From an uncultured Monoglobus sp. (lineage in GTDB: Bacteria > Bacillota > Clostridia > Monoglobales > Monoglobaceae), in assembly GCA_947630505.1 (NCBI GenBank), contig CANRHV010000004.1, positions 16,816 to 80,815 on the forward strand: DNA of 64,000 bases, in the 5' to 3' direction. The stretch's first letter is position 1; the number at the start of each line of letters is the position of its first letter. Below, in pieces: positions 1 to 8,288 of the stretch. The notes beneath the pieces are model-generated. The model saw nothing but the letters and a program-made list of their open reading frames with translations, was not told the origin of the DNA and made no database searches. A program made the position numbers and the translations under genes.

Positions 1-1
1 C

Positions 2-538
2 AGGAGCGTGACCGGACTTTATACCGATTTTTTTGCCACGATAACCTTTGACGCATTCAAGGAGATCGTGGACGCTCTTGGCGGCGTGACTATAGATGTG
101 CCGATCGACATGAACTACCACGACCCCGTGCAGGGTCTCACGATCGAGCTTAACGCCGGACGGCAGAGGCTCAACGGCGAGAAGGCGATGATGTTTATGC
201 GTTTCAGAAAAAATGACGACGGCACGGGTTATCCCATGGGCGACATAGACCGCAACAAGGCTCAGGCGGAGTTTTACTCGGCGGTCATGAAAAAAACCAT
301 GAGTCCGATCGGAGTGCTGAAGGCGCCGTTTTTGTACGGCGCGGTGATGGAAAACACCACCACCGACCTCAACAACCGAGAAGTGCGGCAGCTGATGCTC
401 AGGGTGTTTAAGATAGGCAGAAAGAATATCGGCATATACCAGCTTCCCGGAGATTCGGAATACCGCGGCGGAGTCTCGTATTTTATCCGCGACGAGGACG
501 AGACCGAGGAGCTTATAGACGAGAATTTTAAGCATTAA
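2..538 (+). CDS. LytR-CpsA-Psr (LCP) family wall-polymer ligase, C-terminal part
   Basis: The reading frame is already open at the left edge, so only the last 179 codons are present and the GTG at position 8 is not the real start. The visible part has the LCP signature: LGGVTIDVP after a short helix, then an arginine-rich stretch with FMRFRKND and GDIDRNKAQ, the segment in which LCP enzymes bind the pyrophosphate of a lipid-linked glycopolymer. LCP proteins are membrane-anchored outside the cell and transfer teichoic-acid-like or capsular polymers onto peptidoglycan. In Clostridia an LCP gene commonly lies just before rsfS and leuS, exactly as here. The N-terminal membrane anchor is outside the window. 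The exact polymer substrate cannot be told. Confidence 0.82.
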   Translation, partial: RSVTGLYTDFFATITFDAFKEIVDALGGVTIDVPIDMNYHDPVQGLTIELNAGRQRLNGEKAMMFMRFRKNDDGTGYPMGDIDRNKAQAEFYSAVMKKTMSPIGVLKAPFLYGAVMENTTTDLNNREVRQLMLRVFKIGRKNIGIYQLPGDSEYRGGVSYFIRDEDETEELIDENFKH

Positions 539-579
539 AACGCGCGTGCGCGAATACATAAAATTGAAAGGAGAAGGCT

Positions 580-936
580 ATGGCCAGCAAGAATGAAGTT
601 GTAAACAAAATAGTAAAAATACTCGACAGCAAAAAGGGCCGCGACATCGAGGTTATCGACATATCCGCCCTCACCACCATGACCGAGTATTTTATAATTG
701 TCACAGGCGGCTCCGACACCCAGGTTAAGGCGCTGTGCGACAATCTGGAGGAGGAACTTGAAAAGGACGGCATAACTCCCACAAACAAGGAGGGCTACCG
801 CACCGCTCAGTGGATCCTTCTGGGTTACGACGACGCTGTTGTGCATATTTTCAGAGAGGAAACAAGGGAGTTCTACGGCCTTGAAAGGATCTGGAAGGAC
901 GGCGTGAAAGTTGACATCTCGGATTTAATTTCGTAA
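580..936 (+). CDS. rsfS: Ribosomal silencing factor RsfS
   Basis: A 118-residue protein of the usual RsfS length. Family marks are DIEVIDIS near residue 22, [12 protein letters not shown] near residue 35, [19 protein letters not shown] near residue 72 and the FYGLERIW ending. RsfS binds ribosomal protein uL14 on the large subunit and blocks joining with the small subunit, lowering translation when nutrients are short. A good ribosome binding site (AAGGAGAAGG) lies a few bases before the ATG. It follows the LCP gene by about 40 bases and precedes leuS by 25 bases, so the three are probably cotranscribed, as in many Firmicutes. Confidence 0.96.
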   Translation: MASKNEVVNKIVKILDSKKGRDIEVIDISALTTMTEYFIIVTGGSDTQVKALCDNLEEELEKDGITPTNKEGYRTAQWILLGYDDAVVHIFREETREFYGLERIWKDGVKVDISDLIS

Positions 937-961
937 ATTTATAAGAAAAGAGGATTTGATT

Positions 962-3433
962 TTGAAGTACGATTCTAAAACAATTGAGGAAAAATGGCAG
1001 AAGATCTGGCAGGAGACCGGAGAGTTCGACATCACCGAGGATACCGACAAACCCAAGTATTACGCGCTTGAAATGTTTCCCTATCCCTCGGGCAATCTGC
1101 ACATGGGCCATGTGAGAAACTATTCCATCGGCGACGTTGTGGCCAGATACAAAAAAATGCAGGGCTATAACGTGCTGCACCCCATGGGCTGGGACAGCTT
1201 CGGACTGCCCGCCGAGAACGCGGCTATCAAGCACGGAGCGGACCCCGCGGATTGGACATGGTCTAACATAGACAACATGAGAAAGCAGCTCAAGCGTCTG
1301 GGCTTCAGCTACGATTGGGACCGCGAGGTAGCCACGGCCAAGCCCGACTACTACAAGTTCACCCAGTGGATGTTTGCGCAGCTTTACAAGCACGGCCTGG
1401 CGTACAAAAAGAAGTCGTATGTGAACTGGTGCCCGTCCTGCGCGACGGTGCTGGCGAATGAGCAGGTCGTAAACGGCAAGTGCGAGCGCTGCAAGAGCGA
1501 GGTGGGCAAAAAAGACCTGGAGCAGTGGTTTTTTAAGATCACCGACTATGCCCAGAGACTGCTTGACGATATAGAAAAGCTGGGCGGCTGGCCGGATAAA
1601 GTAAAGTCCATGCAGACCAACTGGATAGGCCGCAGCGAGGGCGCCGAGGTGGACTTTAAGATAGACGGCAGCGATGAGACGCTGACGGTATACACCACAA
1701 GGCCCGACACGATATTCGGCGTGAGCTATATGGTTATCGCGCCCGAGCATCCGCTGGTCGAAAAGCTGATAGCGGGAAAAGAGACCGAGGCCGAGTGCCG
1801 CGCGTTTATAAAAAAAGTGCAGCATCAGAGCGAGATCATGCGCTCCGCCACCGACACCGAGAAAGAGGGCGTGTTTAGCGGAACGTATCTGATACACCCG
1901 TTCACTGGCGACAAGATCCCGCTGTATCTGGCGAACTATGTGCTGCTTGACTACGGCACGGGCATAGTTATGGGCGTTGCCGCTCACGACCAGCGCGATT
2001 TCGAGTTTGCCAAAAAGTACGATCTGCCCATAAGGATCGTAATTCAGCCCGAGGGTCAGAACATGAAGTCCGAGGATATGACCGAGGCGTTCGCCGCCGA
2101 GGGCATTATGGAAAACTCGGGCGAGTTTAACGGAATGAATAACAAAGACGCCATCAAGGCCATAACCAAATGCCTTGAGGAGCGCGGGATCGGACGAGGC
2201 AAGGTCAACTTCCGCTTGAGGGATTGGCTGATCTCCAGACAGCGTTACTGGGGCGCGCCGATACCGATCGTGTACTGCGACAAGTGCGGCGAGGTTCTGG
2301 TGCCCGACGATCAGCTTCCGGTCATCCTACCTCAAAACGTCAAGTTTACGGGTCAGGGCCAGTCGCCTCTCAGCGAGTGCGAGGAGTTTGTTCACACCAC
2401 CTGTCCCAAGTGCGGAGGTCCCGCCAAGCGCGAGACCGACACGATGGACACTTTTGTTTGCTCGTCATGGTACTATCTGAGATACTGCGACCCGCACAAT
2501 ACCGAAATGCCCTTTGACAAGGCCAAGACCGACTACTGGATGAATGTAGACCAGTATATCGGCGGCGTTGAGCACGCCATACTGCATCTGCTCTACGCCA
2601 GATTCTTCACCAAGGCGCTGCACGACTTTGGTTATGTGAGCTGCGACGAGCCCTTTGAGAACCTGCTTACGCAGGGCATGGTGCTCAAGGACGGAACCAA
2701 GATGTCAAAATCTCTGGGCAATGTCGTGAGCCCCGAGGAGATCGTGGATAAGTACGGCGCCGACACCGCGCGTCTGTTTATCATGTTCGCGGCTCCGCCC
2801 GAGCGCGACCTTGACTGGAACGACACCGCGGTCGAGGGCTCATACAGATTTTTGAACCGTGTGTGGAGAGCGGTCGAGGACCTGAAGGACTGCGTGACCG
2901 ACGAGAAGCCCGACGCCGAAGGCTTAACGGCCGACGAGAAAAAGCTCCGTCTGGCGGTTCACAGCGCGATCAAAAAGGTGACCGCCGATTGCGACAGATT
3001 CAGCTTCAACACGGCGATCAGCGCCATTATGGAAATGGTCAACGCGTTGTATTACTATAAAGAGCACACGCCCAAGGAGGGCTTAAACAAGCCCGTTGTT
3101 TCCGAGGCTGTCACATCGCTTATCGTTATGCTTTCGCCCTTTGTTCCGCATATCGCGTGCGAGATGTGGGAGATGATCGGCAAGACCTCAAATCTGGCGG
3201 TCGAGAAATGGCCCGAGTATGACGAGAAGGCTCTTGTCGTCGACGAGATAGAGATCGTGCTTCAGATCAACGGCAAGATCAGAGACAAAATAATGATCAG
3301 CCCCGACCTGACCCGCGAGGAAATGACTGAGCTGGCCATGAGCAACGACCGTATCAAAGAACTGACCGAGGGCAAGCAGATCATAAAGTGCATCGCGGTG
3401 CCCAAAAAGCTGATAAACGTGGTCGTTAAATAA
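962..3433 (+). CDS. leuS: Leucyl-tRNA synthetase
   Basis: A class Ia aminoacyl-tRNA synthetase that charges tRNA-Leu. The HIGH-type motif is LHMGH in [14 protein letters not shown] near residue 40. A zinc-finger-like segment with paired cysteines (CPSCA and CERCKS) follows near residues 157-176, then the CP1 editing domain with [19 protein letters not shown] and a second cysteine pair come next, and the KMSKS loop is [11 protein letters not shown] near residue 580. The C-terminal anticodon and LeuRS-specific domains are complete. Two TTG codons could start it, at 956 and 962; I prefer 962 because AGAGGA at 949-954 then has normal spacing and the protein begins MKYDSK, as LeuRS usually does. 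Length is 823 residues, normal for the bacterial enzyme. Confidence 0.97.
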   Translation: MKYDSKTIEEKWQKIWQETGEFDITEDTDKPKYYALEMFPYPSGNLHMGHVRNYSIGDVVARYKKMQGYNVLHPMGWDSFGLPAENAAIKHGADPADWTWSNIDNMRKQLKRLGFSYDWDREVATAKPDYYKFTQWMFAQLYKHGLAYKKKSYVNWCPSCATVLANEQVVNGKCERCKSEVGKKDLEQWFFKITDYAQRLLDDIEKLGGWPDKVKSMQTNWIGRSEGAEVDFKIDGSDETLTVYTTRPDTIFGVSYMVIAPEHPLVEKLIAGKETEAECRAFIKKVQHQSEIMRSATDTEKEGVFSGTYLIHPFTGDKIPLYLANYVLLDYGTGIVMGVAAHDQRDFEFAKKYDLPIRIVIQPEGQNMKSEDMTEAFAAEGIMENSGEFNGMNNKDAIKAITKCLEERGIGRGKVNFRLRDWLISRQRYWGAPIPIVYCDKCGEVLVPDDQLPVILPQNVKFTGQGQSPLSECEEFVHTTCPKCGGPAKRETDTMDTFVCSSWYYLRYCDPHNTEMPFDKAKTDYWMNVDQYIGGVEHAILHLLYARFFTKALHDFGYVSCDEPFENLLTQGMVLKDGTKMSKSLGNVVSPEEIVDKYGADTARLFIMFAAPPERDLDWNDTAVEGSYRFLNRVWRAVEDLKDCVTDEKPDAEGLTADEKKLRLAVHSAIKKVTADCDRFSFNTAISAIMEMVNALYYYKEHTPKEGLNKPVVSEAVTSLIVMLSPFVPHIACEMWEMIGKTSNLAVEKWPEYDEKALVVDEIEIVLQINGKIRDKIMISPDLTREEMTELAMSNDRIKELTEGKQIIKCIAVPKKLINVVVK

Positions 3434-3452
3434 ATAATGTGAGGAGAACAAG

Positions 3453-3479
3453 CGCCGGCGCCTTTTGCCGGCGTTTGCG
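3453..3479 (+). terminator. Possible terminator after leuS
   Basis: CGCCGGC at 3453-3459 pairs perfectly with GCCGGCG at 3467-3473 around a 7-base loop, followed by a short T run. It lies between the leuS stop and the preferred start of the deacetylase gene. The T run is weak, so termination may be partial. Confidence 0.4.
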
Positions 3480-3489
3480 TAAAGGGTTT

Positions 3490-4296
3490 ATGAACAGATT
3501 CAGGAAAAGAAAAAAAAGAAGGCGGCGCAAAATTATAGTCATCCTGATCGTTGCCGCGCTGCTGGCAGCTTTTCTGATACCGTATTGTCTGGAGCCGGGC
3601 ATACCGGTTTTGATGTATCACTGTATCGCCGAGGAGCCGCGTACGGGGGACGAGAATCTATATTGCCGCCCGGCGCAGCTTGAGGAGCAGTTTGACTATT
3701 TAAAGCAAAACGGCTACACCACGCTGTTCGCCGATGAATACGAAAAGGCTTATGGCGCGCATAAGCCCGTGATCTTAACGTTTGACGACGGATATGAGGA
3801 TTGCTACACCGAGCTTTACCCGCTGCTTAAAAAATACGACTTCAAAGCCACGATCTTTATGGTGGGAGAATATATCGACAAAGCGGGATATCTTTCGTCG
3901 AAGCAGATAAGGGAGATGGCGCAGAGCGGATATGTGAGCGTGCAGAGCCACACCGCTCACCACGTTGATCTTGCGTCGATGAGCGGCGACGAGCTTGACA
4001 GCGAGTTCAGGGAATCCTGCGCGAACTTAGCAAAGGCGACGGGGAAAAACGTCACCGCTATCTCTTATCCCGGCGGATATTTTAACGACGAGGTGCTTAG
4101 CCAAACAAAGAGATATTTTACATACGGCTATGCCATTGACACGAATAAATATTCAAAAAGCAACCACTATGAGATATCAAGGGGCGGAGTTTTCCGCAAC
4201 ACCACCCTTGAGGCCTATAAGCGCGCGATCGAGACCTATTCCCAAAGCCGCATAGTTCGCGATTGGCTGAAGCTGTATTACAAGATATTTGATTAA
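3490..4296 (+). CDS. Membrane-anchored polysaccharide deacetylase (CE4 family)
   Basis: A 268-residue protein with a strongly basic N terminus (RFRKRKKRRRRK) followed by one membrane segment at about residues 15-33, so the catalytic domain faces outward. CE4 (NodB-fold) motifs are present: PVLMYHC, the metal-site TFDDGYED, SHTAHHVDL carrying the two zinc-binding histidines, and ISYPGGYFND. Such enzymes remove N- or O-acetyl groups from peptidoglycan or other surface glycans. An ATG at 3439 is in frame, but it would place the leuS hairpin inside the gene and has no upstream ribosome site at normal spacing. I therefore choose 3490, although its own site (AAAGGG) is close. The substrate cannot be told from sequence. 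Confidence 0.85.
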   Translation: MNRFRKRKKRRRRKIIVILIVAALLAAFLIPYCLEPGIPVLMYHCIAEEPRTGDENLYCRPAQLEEQFDYLKQNGYTTLFADEYEKAYGAHKPVILTFDDGYEDCYTELYPLLKKYDFKATIFMVGEYIDKAGYLSSKQIREMAQSGYVSVQSHTAHHVDLASMSGDELDSEFRESCANLAKATGKNVTAISYPGGYFNDEVLSQTKRYFTYGYAIDTNKYSKSNHYEISRGGVFRNTTLEAYKRAIETYSQSRIVRDWLKLYYKIFD

Positions 4297-4306
4297 ATTA
4301 AAAAAC

Positions 4307-4325
4307 GGGCGGATAATATCCGCCC
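4307..4325. terminator. Perfect palindrome after the deacetylase gene
   Basis: GGGCGGATA at 4307-4315 and TATCCGCCC at 4317-4325 form a perfect hairpin just after the stop codon. The A run before it could act as a T run for transcripts on the minus strand. The right flank CGCCCCTACA resembles a repeat seen again, reversed, inside the giant gene near 40690, so this may be a repeat element rather than a dedicated terminator. Confidence 0.45.
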
Positions 4326-4371
4326 CTACAGGTGCCTGAAATATATCGGATTGCCTCGAACGCAGAGTCAA

Positions 4372-4473
4372 GCTCGCCCCTTGGGGAGAGCTGTCAACGT
4401 AGGGACTAGGAAATAGGGACTAGAGACTAGGAATATCTCACGGTTTATATTAGGCTCTCCCCAAGGGGCGAGG
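4372..4473. repeat. MITE-like element with 19-base terminal inverted repeats
   Basis: CTCGCCCCTTGGGGAGAGC at 4373-4391 is the exact reverse complement of the 19 bases at 4454-4472, bounding about 100 bp. The interior carries the words TAGGGACTAG and AGAGACTAGG. A related copy with the same CTCGCCCCTTGGGGAGAG end and an AACGTAGG-ACTAG core is at 16568-16653. No coding capacity; presumably a nonautonomous or REP-like element. Confidence 0.7.
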
Positions 4474-4493
4474 CAAACAGATTTAAAACGCTT

Positions 4494-4527
4494 AAAAGCG
4501 CCTCCGCCGAGAGGCGGAAGCGCTTTT
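4494..4527. terminator. Long hairpin, bidirectional terminator-like
   Basis: AAAAGCG at 4494-4500 continues into CCTCCGCC and pairs through a GAGA loop (4509-4512) with GGCGGAAGCGCTTTT ending at 4527, with one mismatch. It ends in a T run on either strand. It may be the end of the element at 4372-4473 or an independent terminator. Confidence 0.5.
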
Positions 4528-4661
4528 GATACAGGCCGTTTGAGGGGCACATATTTGTTTGGTAATTGTTTTGTAAAGGAGAAAGTGTATAATAATACAT
4601 TTGTCGGCTCTGTTTAGCGGTATACAGAACCTCTCTAAAAAAACCCCAAACGGCCAAAACA

Positions 4662-4693
4662 AAAGGCGCTCACCAATAAAGGTGAGCGCCTTT
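4662..4693. terminator. Terminator of the spore-coat genes
   Basis: AAAGGCGCTCACC at 4662-4674 is perfectly complementary to GGTGAGCGCCTTT at 4681-4693 around a six-base loop. It lies downstream of the minus-strand coat genes, and on that strand the hairpin is followed by a T-rich run (read from GTTTTGGCCG), so it most likely ends their transcript. Confidence 0.7.
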
Positions 4694-4814
4694 GCTCATG
4701 AAATTATTATACAACCTTTAAAACGATTTGTCAACCTAATTCAATCGAATATTTAACAAATATTTTGTGCCCGTGACATTTTTATTAGTCAAATTTCCGA
4801 TTTTGTCGCTCTTG

Positions 4815-5090
4815 CTAAGCGCTCATACGCTCGAATTTTTGCTTCACGCCCTCGATCTTCGACTGCTCGGCCTGCTCGGAGGGGTACCAGCCCTTTTCGG
4901 CCATTCTTTTGTAGATAGTGTCCTGAGTCGCCAGCGAGCTGTTGAGCGCGGTGCAGAACGCTTTGTGCACGTCCTCGGTCGACGACTCGATCGTTCCGTG
5001 CATAAACAGGTCGCACACGCCCTTTTCAAGCTGCAAAATGTTTTCCATCAGGTCTTTGTCGCTCATGTTGTTTTGTGTAGATTCGCTCAT
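4815..5090 (-). CDS. Spore coat protein, CotF-like (Coat_F domain)
   Basis: A 91-residue protein almost entirely made of the Coat_F motif: MSDKDLMENILQLEKGVCDL, then LFMHGTIES, ALNSSLATQDTIYKRM and the GWYPSEQA ending typical of clostridial CotF-like proteins. These small helical, ferritin-like-fold proteins are found in the spore coat, which is the best sign here that the organism sporulates. The ATG at 5090 is preferred because AAGGAG lies eight bases before it; the GTG at 5099 overlaps that site and cannot start translation. It lies 30 bases downstream of a second coat-like gene, forming a two-gene unit convergent with the deacetylase gene. Confidence 0.85.
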   Translation of the reverse strand: MSESTQNNMSDKDLMENILQLEKGVCDLFMHGTIESSTEDVHKAFCTALNSSLATQDTIYKRMAEKGWYPSEQAEQSKIEGVKQKFERMSA

Positions 5091-5120
5091 AAAATTCACT
5101 CCTTTTTAAAATTTGTCTCA

Positions 5121-5297
5121 TCAGCCCAGAAGTCCGTAAAAGTTTTGAAAAGTCTCTCTGTGTTGGTCCACCAGTTTGTTTACGTAGCTTTTAAGCTCGG
5201 GGTCGCTGATCTGTCCCGCGAGCGCGCGGCAGTTTGTCTCGAAAAATTTTTCGTGGCCGAGCGCGTCCTCAACGTAAAGCAGTTCTTTTGTCGTCAT
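5121..5297 (-). CDS. Small spore-coat-associated protein (Coat_F-related)
   Basis: A 58-residue protein starting MTTKELLYVEDALGHEKF and ending FQNFYGLLG, with a near-perfect GGAGGTGAT ribosome site before its ATG. In Clostridia such short proteins, which look like half of a Coat_F helical hairpin, sit immediately upstream of a CotF-like gene, as here. It probably acts with its neighbour in the spore coat; no enzymatic motif is seen. Upstream ATG codons extend the frame to 5390 but lack a ribosome site and would run into AT-rich intergenic sequence. No convincing sporulation sigma-factor promoter could be picked by eye. Confidence 0.7.
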   Translation of the reverse strand: MTTKELLYVEDALGHEKFFETNCRALAGQISDPELKSYVNKLVDQHRETFQNFYGLLG

Positions 5298-5391
5298 ATT
5301 ATCACCTCCGAATACAGTTTTTCCCAAACGATAAAAAATATCCCGCAAATTTAAAAATAGTTTACGTTTATGTGACAAATCAATTAACATC

Positions 5392-5420
5392 TTTACAAAT
5401 TTAATCTTATAATATATAAT
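5392..5420 (+). promoter_or_regulatory. Sigma-A-type promoter of nrdR
   Basis: TTTACA at 5392-5397 and a perfect TATAAT at 5415-5420 are separated by 17 bases. Transcription would start near 5427, about 40 bases before the nrdR start codon. Confidence 0.7.
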
Positions 5421-5468
5421 GTTTGTGTTAAAATACGGTTAGTAAATACCGACAGGGAGAGGATATAT

Positions 5469-5927
5469 ATGCGTTGTATGTATTGCGGCTCGCGTGACAG
5501 CAAGGTCGTGGATTCGCGTTCGACCGACGACGGCACAGCCATAAGACGCAGGCGCGAGTGCTTAAACTGCGGCAAGCGTTTCACCACATACGAGAAGGTG
5601 GAAAGCGTTCCGATAATCGTTGTGAAAAAAGACAAATCAAGACAGAGCTTTGACAGAGACAAGTTGGAGCGGGGAATACTGAGCGCGTGCGCCAGCCGAC
5701 CCGTGCCGATGCAGACCGTTGACGCCATGGTGAGCGAGATCGAGAGCAGGCTCCACAACTCGCTTCAGCGCGAGGTGTCGAGCGAAAAGATAGGCGAGAT
5801 GGTTATGGAAATGCTGCGCGATATCGACGAGGTGGCGTATGTGCGCTTCGCGTCGGTTTACAAACAGTTTAAAGACATAGAAACGTTCCAGGAGGAGCTG
5901 AAAAAACTGACAGAAAAGCGCGGATAA
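5469..5927 (+). CDS. nrdR: Transcriptional repressor NrdR
   Basis: A 152-residue protein of standard NrdR length. The zinc ribbon is at the N terminus, with [17 protein letters not shown] and the second pair in [14 protein letters not shown]. The ATP-cone domain follows from about residue 46 ([20 protein letters not shown]) to [11 protein letters not shown] near residue 140. NrdR senses ATP and dATP through the cone and represses ribonucleotide reductase genes by binding NrdR boxes. It has its own promoter and precedes the rimP operon. The divergent coat genes lie upstream. Confidence 0.97.
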   Translation: MRCMYCGSRDSKVVDSRSTDDGTAIRRRRECLNCGKRFTTYEKVESVPIIVVKKDKSRQSFDRDKLERGILSACASRPVPMQTVDAMVSEIESRLHNSLQREVSSEKIGEMVMEMLRDIDEVAYVRFASVYKQFKDIETFQEELKKLTEKRG

Positions 5928-5960
5928 AAAGGATTTTTTCAAAAAATTCCTTTAAAACCC

Positions 5961-5989
5961 TTGACAAATCAGGGGTTTTGTGGTAACAT
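5961..5989 (+). promoter_or_regulatory. Promoter of the rimP-ribF operon
   Basis: A perfect TTGACA at 5961-5966, a 17-base spacer and TAACAT at 5984-5989. Transcription would start near 5996 and include the leader hairpin before rimP. Confidence 0.7.
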
Positions 5990-6014
5990 AAATATGTTGT
6001 ATGTAGAATATAGG

Positions 6015-6044
6015 CTAAAGAGTGAGGGAGACCTCACTCTTTAG
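6015..6044 (+). promoter_or_regulatory. rimP leader hairpin
   Basis: CTAAAGAGTGAGG at 6015-6027 and CCTCACTCTTTAG at 6032-6044 form a perfect 13-bp stem with a GAGA loop, 18 bases before the rimP start. A stem of this kind directly ahead of rimP is known in Firmicutes as the rimP leader RNA. No T run follows, so it is more likely a processing or translational signal than a terminator. Confidence 0.6.
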
Positions 6045-6062
6045 TATTGAAAGGTTGGTATT

Positions 6063-6527
6063 ATGCAGCTGAGCAAAACCGAAAAAATTGTATATGACCT
6101 GGCGCTAAAGCCCGCCGCGGACAGCGGTCTTGAGGTCTATGATGTGGAGTTCGCCAAGGAGGGAGGCGCCCGCTTTTTGAGAATATTTCTGGATAAGCCG
6201 GGCGGGATAAGCATCGACGAGTGCGAGGATTATTCGCGGATGATCGGCGAGATCCTCGATAAGCGTGACCCGATACCGCAGAATTATTATCTTGAGGTGT
6301 CGTCTCCGGGCATTGAGCGGCGGCTGCGCCACAGAGAGCATTTTGAAAAGGCGGTCGGCGAGATAATCGACATTCATTTGTACAAGGCGTTAAACGGGAG
6401 CAAGCTGCTCACCGGAATGCTGGTTTCGATAGATGATGAAAATAATTTAACCGTTGACATAGGCGGTGAGAACATAACGATACCGAGAGCGGACGCGGCG
6501 AGAGCCAATATTCACTTTGATTTTTAG
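6063..6527 (+). CDS. rimP: Ribosome maturation factor RimP
   Basis: A 154-residue RimP, needed for maturation of the 30S ribosomal subunit. Typical segments are GLEVYDVEFAKEGGARFLRI near residue 22, DKPGGISIDECEDYSR near residue 44, the highly conserved YYLEVSSPGIERRL near residue 78 and a C-terminal SH3-like domain. It opens the classical nusA operon. The gap to nusA is 51 bases with an AGAGGATG ribosome site. Confidence 0.97.
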   Translation: MQLSKTEKIVYDLALKPAADSGLEVYDVEFAKEGGARFLRIFLDKPGGISIDECEDYSRMIGEILDKRDPIPQNYYLEVSSPGIERRLRHREHFEKAVGEIIDIHLYKALNGSKLLTGMLVSIDDENNLTVDIGGENITIPRADAARANIHFDF

Positions 6528-6578
6528 GCGTCTTTGCCGCCCGCGCAAAACTAAATAAAGAGAGGATGTTTCAGAAAA

Positions 6579-7691
6579 ATGAGTTCAGAGCTTTTTAACT
6601 TATTGGATGAGATCGAGGAGGAAAAAGGCATAAGCAAGGACATTGTGCTTGACGCTCTGTCCAGCGCGCTGATTTCCGCCTACAAAAAGAATTTCGGAGC
6701 GGTCTCGGATATAAACGTGAAGTATTCCGAGGACGGCGACATAAAGATCTACGCGAGAAAGACGGTTGTGGAGGAAGTTGAGGACAGAGAGACAGAGATC
6801 TCGGTGTTCGACGCCCGCGACATAAAGCCCGAGTATGAGGTGGGCGATATTGTGGAGTTCGAGGTAACTCCCTCGTCGTTCGGCAGGATCGCGGCGCAGA
6901 CCGCGCGGCAGGTCGTTTTCCAGAGAATACGCGAGGCCGAGAGAGAAAAAATGGTCGACGAGTACAGCGGACGCGAAAACAACATCGCCAACGCGATCGT
7001 CAGAAAGATCGACCGCAGAAACGTTATGCTGGATATCGACGGCACCGAGTCGGTGCTGATGACAAACGAGCAGGTAAAGCACGACAACTACAAGGTAGGC
7101 GAGCGCTACAAGGTATTCGTCGTGGAGATAGCCGACAGCGTGAAGGGCGCTCATCTGGTCGTTTCGCGCTCGCATCCCGGACTGGTAAGATGTCTTTTTG
7201 AGCTCGAGGTCCCGGAGATAGCCCAGGGCATTATCGAGTTCAAGGGAATCTCCCGCGAGGCGGGCTCCAGGTCAAAGATCGCGGTGGCGTCCACGGTCAA
7301 TAACGTCGACCCGGTGGGCACCTGCATAGGTCCCAAGGGCATGAGAGTTCAGAACGTTATCGACGAGCTGCGCGGCGAGAAAATAGACATAATCAGATAC
7401 AGTGACGATCCCGCGGTGTTTGTTTCAAACGCGCTGAGCCCGGCCGAGGTCGTTTCGATAAGCGTTTTGCCCGATGAGAAGATGTGCAAGGTAGTGGTTC
7501 CCGAGAGCCAGCTCTCGCTCGCCATCGGCCGCGAGGGTCAGAACGTTCGTCTGGCGGCGCGTCTCACCGGCTGGAAGATAGATCTCAGCTCCCTGCCCGA
7601 CGATCAGATCGGCGAGGAGGGCGAAAATAACAGCTCGTCCGAGGAGGACATGGAAAGCGAGGTCGCCGAGATACTCGGCAGAGATCAATAA
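6579..7691 (+). CDS. nusA: Transcription termination/antitermination factor NusA
   Basis: A 370-residue NusA with the Gram-positive layout. An N-terminal RNA-polymerase-binding domain (residues 1-125) carries ISKDIVLDALSSALISAYKK. An S1 domain follows (about 135-200), then two KH domains with GPKGMRVQNVIDELRGEKID near residue 249 and AIGREGQNVRLAARLTGWKI near 315. The acidic tail after residue 335 is short, and the extra C-terminal repeats of proteobacterial NusA are absent, as is normal in Firmicutes. NusA modulates pausing, termination and antitermination. Its stop codon overlaps the rnpM start by one base (TAATG), so translation is coupled. Confidence 0.97.
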   Translation: MSSELFNLLDEIEEEKGISKDIVLDALSSALISAYKKNFGAVSDINVKYSEDGDIKIYARKTVVEEVEDRETEISVFDARDIKPEYEVGDIVEFEVTPSSFGRIAAQTARQVVFQRIREAEREKMVDEYSGRENNIANAIVRKIDRRNVMLDIDGTESVLMTNEQVKHDNYKVGERYKVFVVEIADSVKGAHLVVSRSHPGLVRCLFELEVPEIAQGIIEFKGISREAGSRSKIAVASTVNNVDPVGTCIGPKGMRVQNVIDELRGEKIDIIRYSDDPAVFVSNALSPAEVVSISVLPDEKMCKVVVPESQLSLAIGREGQNVRLAARLTGWKIDLSSLPDDQIGEEGENNSSSEEDMESEVAEILGRDQ

Positions 7692-7939
7692 TGCCGATCA
7701 GAATGTGCGCGGCGTGCAGAGGCCGATTTGAAAAGCGGGAGCTTATCCGCATTGTGGAAACCTCGGACGGCGGCATCCGCGTGGACAAAGCGCAGAAGGC
7801 GCAGCGCCGCGGGCTGTATATATGCGGCGGCTGCCTGCCCGACGCCCAAAGAAAAAAAGTCCTTGAGCGGAATTTTCGGCGTAAGATCGAGCCCGAGGTA
7901 TACGAAAGACTGAGAGCGGAGGCGGCCGACAATGGATAA
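7691..7939 (+). CDS. rnpM: RNase P modulator RnpM (YlxR, DUF448)
   Basis: An 82-residue YlxR-family protein with the family start PIRMCAACRGRFEKRELIRI, the RRGLYICGGC segment (usually GRGAYIC) and a basic C terminus. In Bacillus subtilis this protein binds the RNase P RNA and modulates its activity. It overlaps nusA by one base and ylxQ by eight bases, in the invariant nusA-ylxR-ylxQ-infB order. Confidence 0.93.
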   Translation: MPIRMCAACRGRFEKRELIRIVETSDGGIRVDKAQKAQRRGLYICGGCLPDAQRKKVLERNFRRKIEPEVYERLRAEAADNG

Positions 7940-8288
7940 TAACGAGGCGCGCGAACTTAAAAATCTGCTGGGTTTCGTGGGGCTCTGCGTGAGAGCCGGA
8001 AAACTGGCGGCCGGAGACGGAAGGACCGCCGAGGCCGTGAGAAGAAACAAGGCGCATTTGGTATTGATGAGCGACGACGCCTCGGAAAATACCGTTAAAA
8101 AATACAGGAATATGTGCGAGAGCAGGGGGATCCCGATTATCACTCTTTGCGGGCGCGGCAGATTCGGGGCCGCGATTGGCAGAGAATACGCGGTAACGGC
8201 CGCGGTGACCGATAAAGGGTTCGCGGATCGCATAACAGAGTTAGCAGAAAGGGTTGATGTAAATAATGGAAAAAATACGAGCTTATGA
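7932..8288 (+). CDS. L7Ae-family RNA-binding protein YlxQ
   Basis: A 118-residue ribosomal L7Ae/L30e/S12e/Gadd45-fold protein: [18 protein letters not shown] start ([15 protein letters not shown]), [16 protein letters not shown] in the middle and [19 protein letters not shown] near the end. YlxQ proteins bind K-turn-like RNA; the exact role is not settled. It overlaps rnpM at its start and infB by 23 bases at its end, showing tight translational coupling. Confidence 0.9.
   Translation: MDNNEARELKNLLGFVGLCVRAGKLAAGDGRTAEAVRRNKAHLVLMSDDASENTVKKYRNMCESRGIPIITLCGRGRFGAAIGREYAVTAAVTDKGFADRITELAERVDVNNGKNTSL

Larger units (their letters stand above)
4297..4814. other. 518-base noncoding stretch rich in palindromes
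   Basis: No credible gene lies here. In order it holds a perfect 9-base-arm palindrome at 4307-4325, an inverted-repeat-bounded element at 4372-4473, a long terminator-like hairpin at 4494-4527, an imperfect inverted repeat (GGCCGTTTG at 4532-4540 against CAAACGGCC near 4647-4655) and the terminator at 4662-4693. A promoter-like pair (TTGTTT, 16 bases, TATAAT near 4568-4595) lies inside the last inverted repeat. The stretch is probably an accumulation site for small mobile palindromic elements. Confidence 0.6.

Noticed and set aside
851..1987. A 378-codon minus-strand ORF opposite leuS
   Set aside because: It lies wholly over the clearly real leuS gene, has no family motif and has no ribosome site.
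3439..3489. Earlier start for the deacetylase gene
   Set aside because: It would put the leuS hairpin in the coding region, and the added residues are not hydrophobic or conserved.
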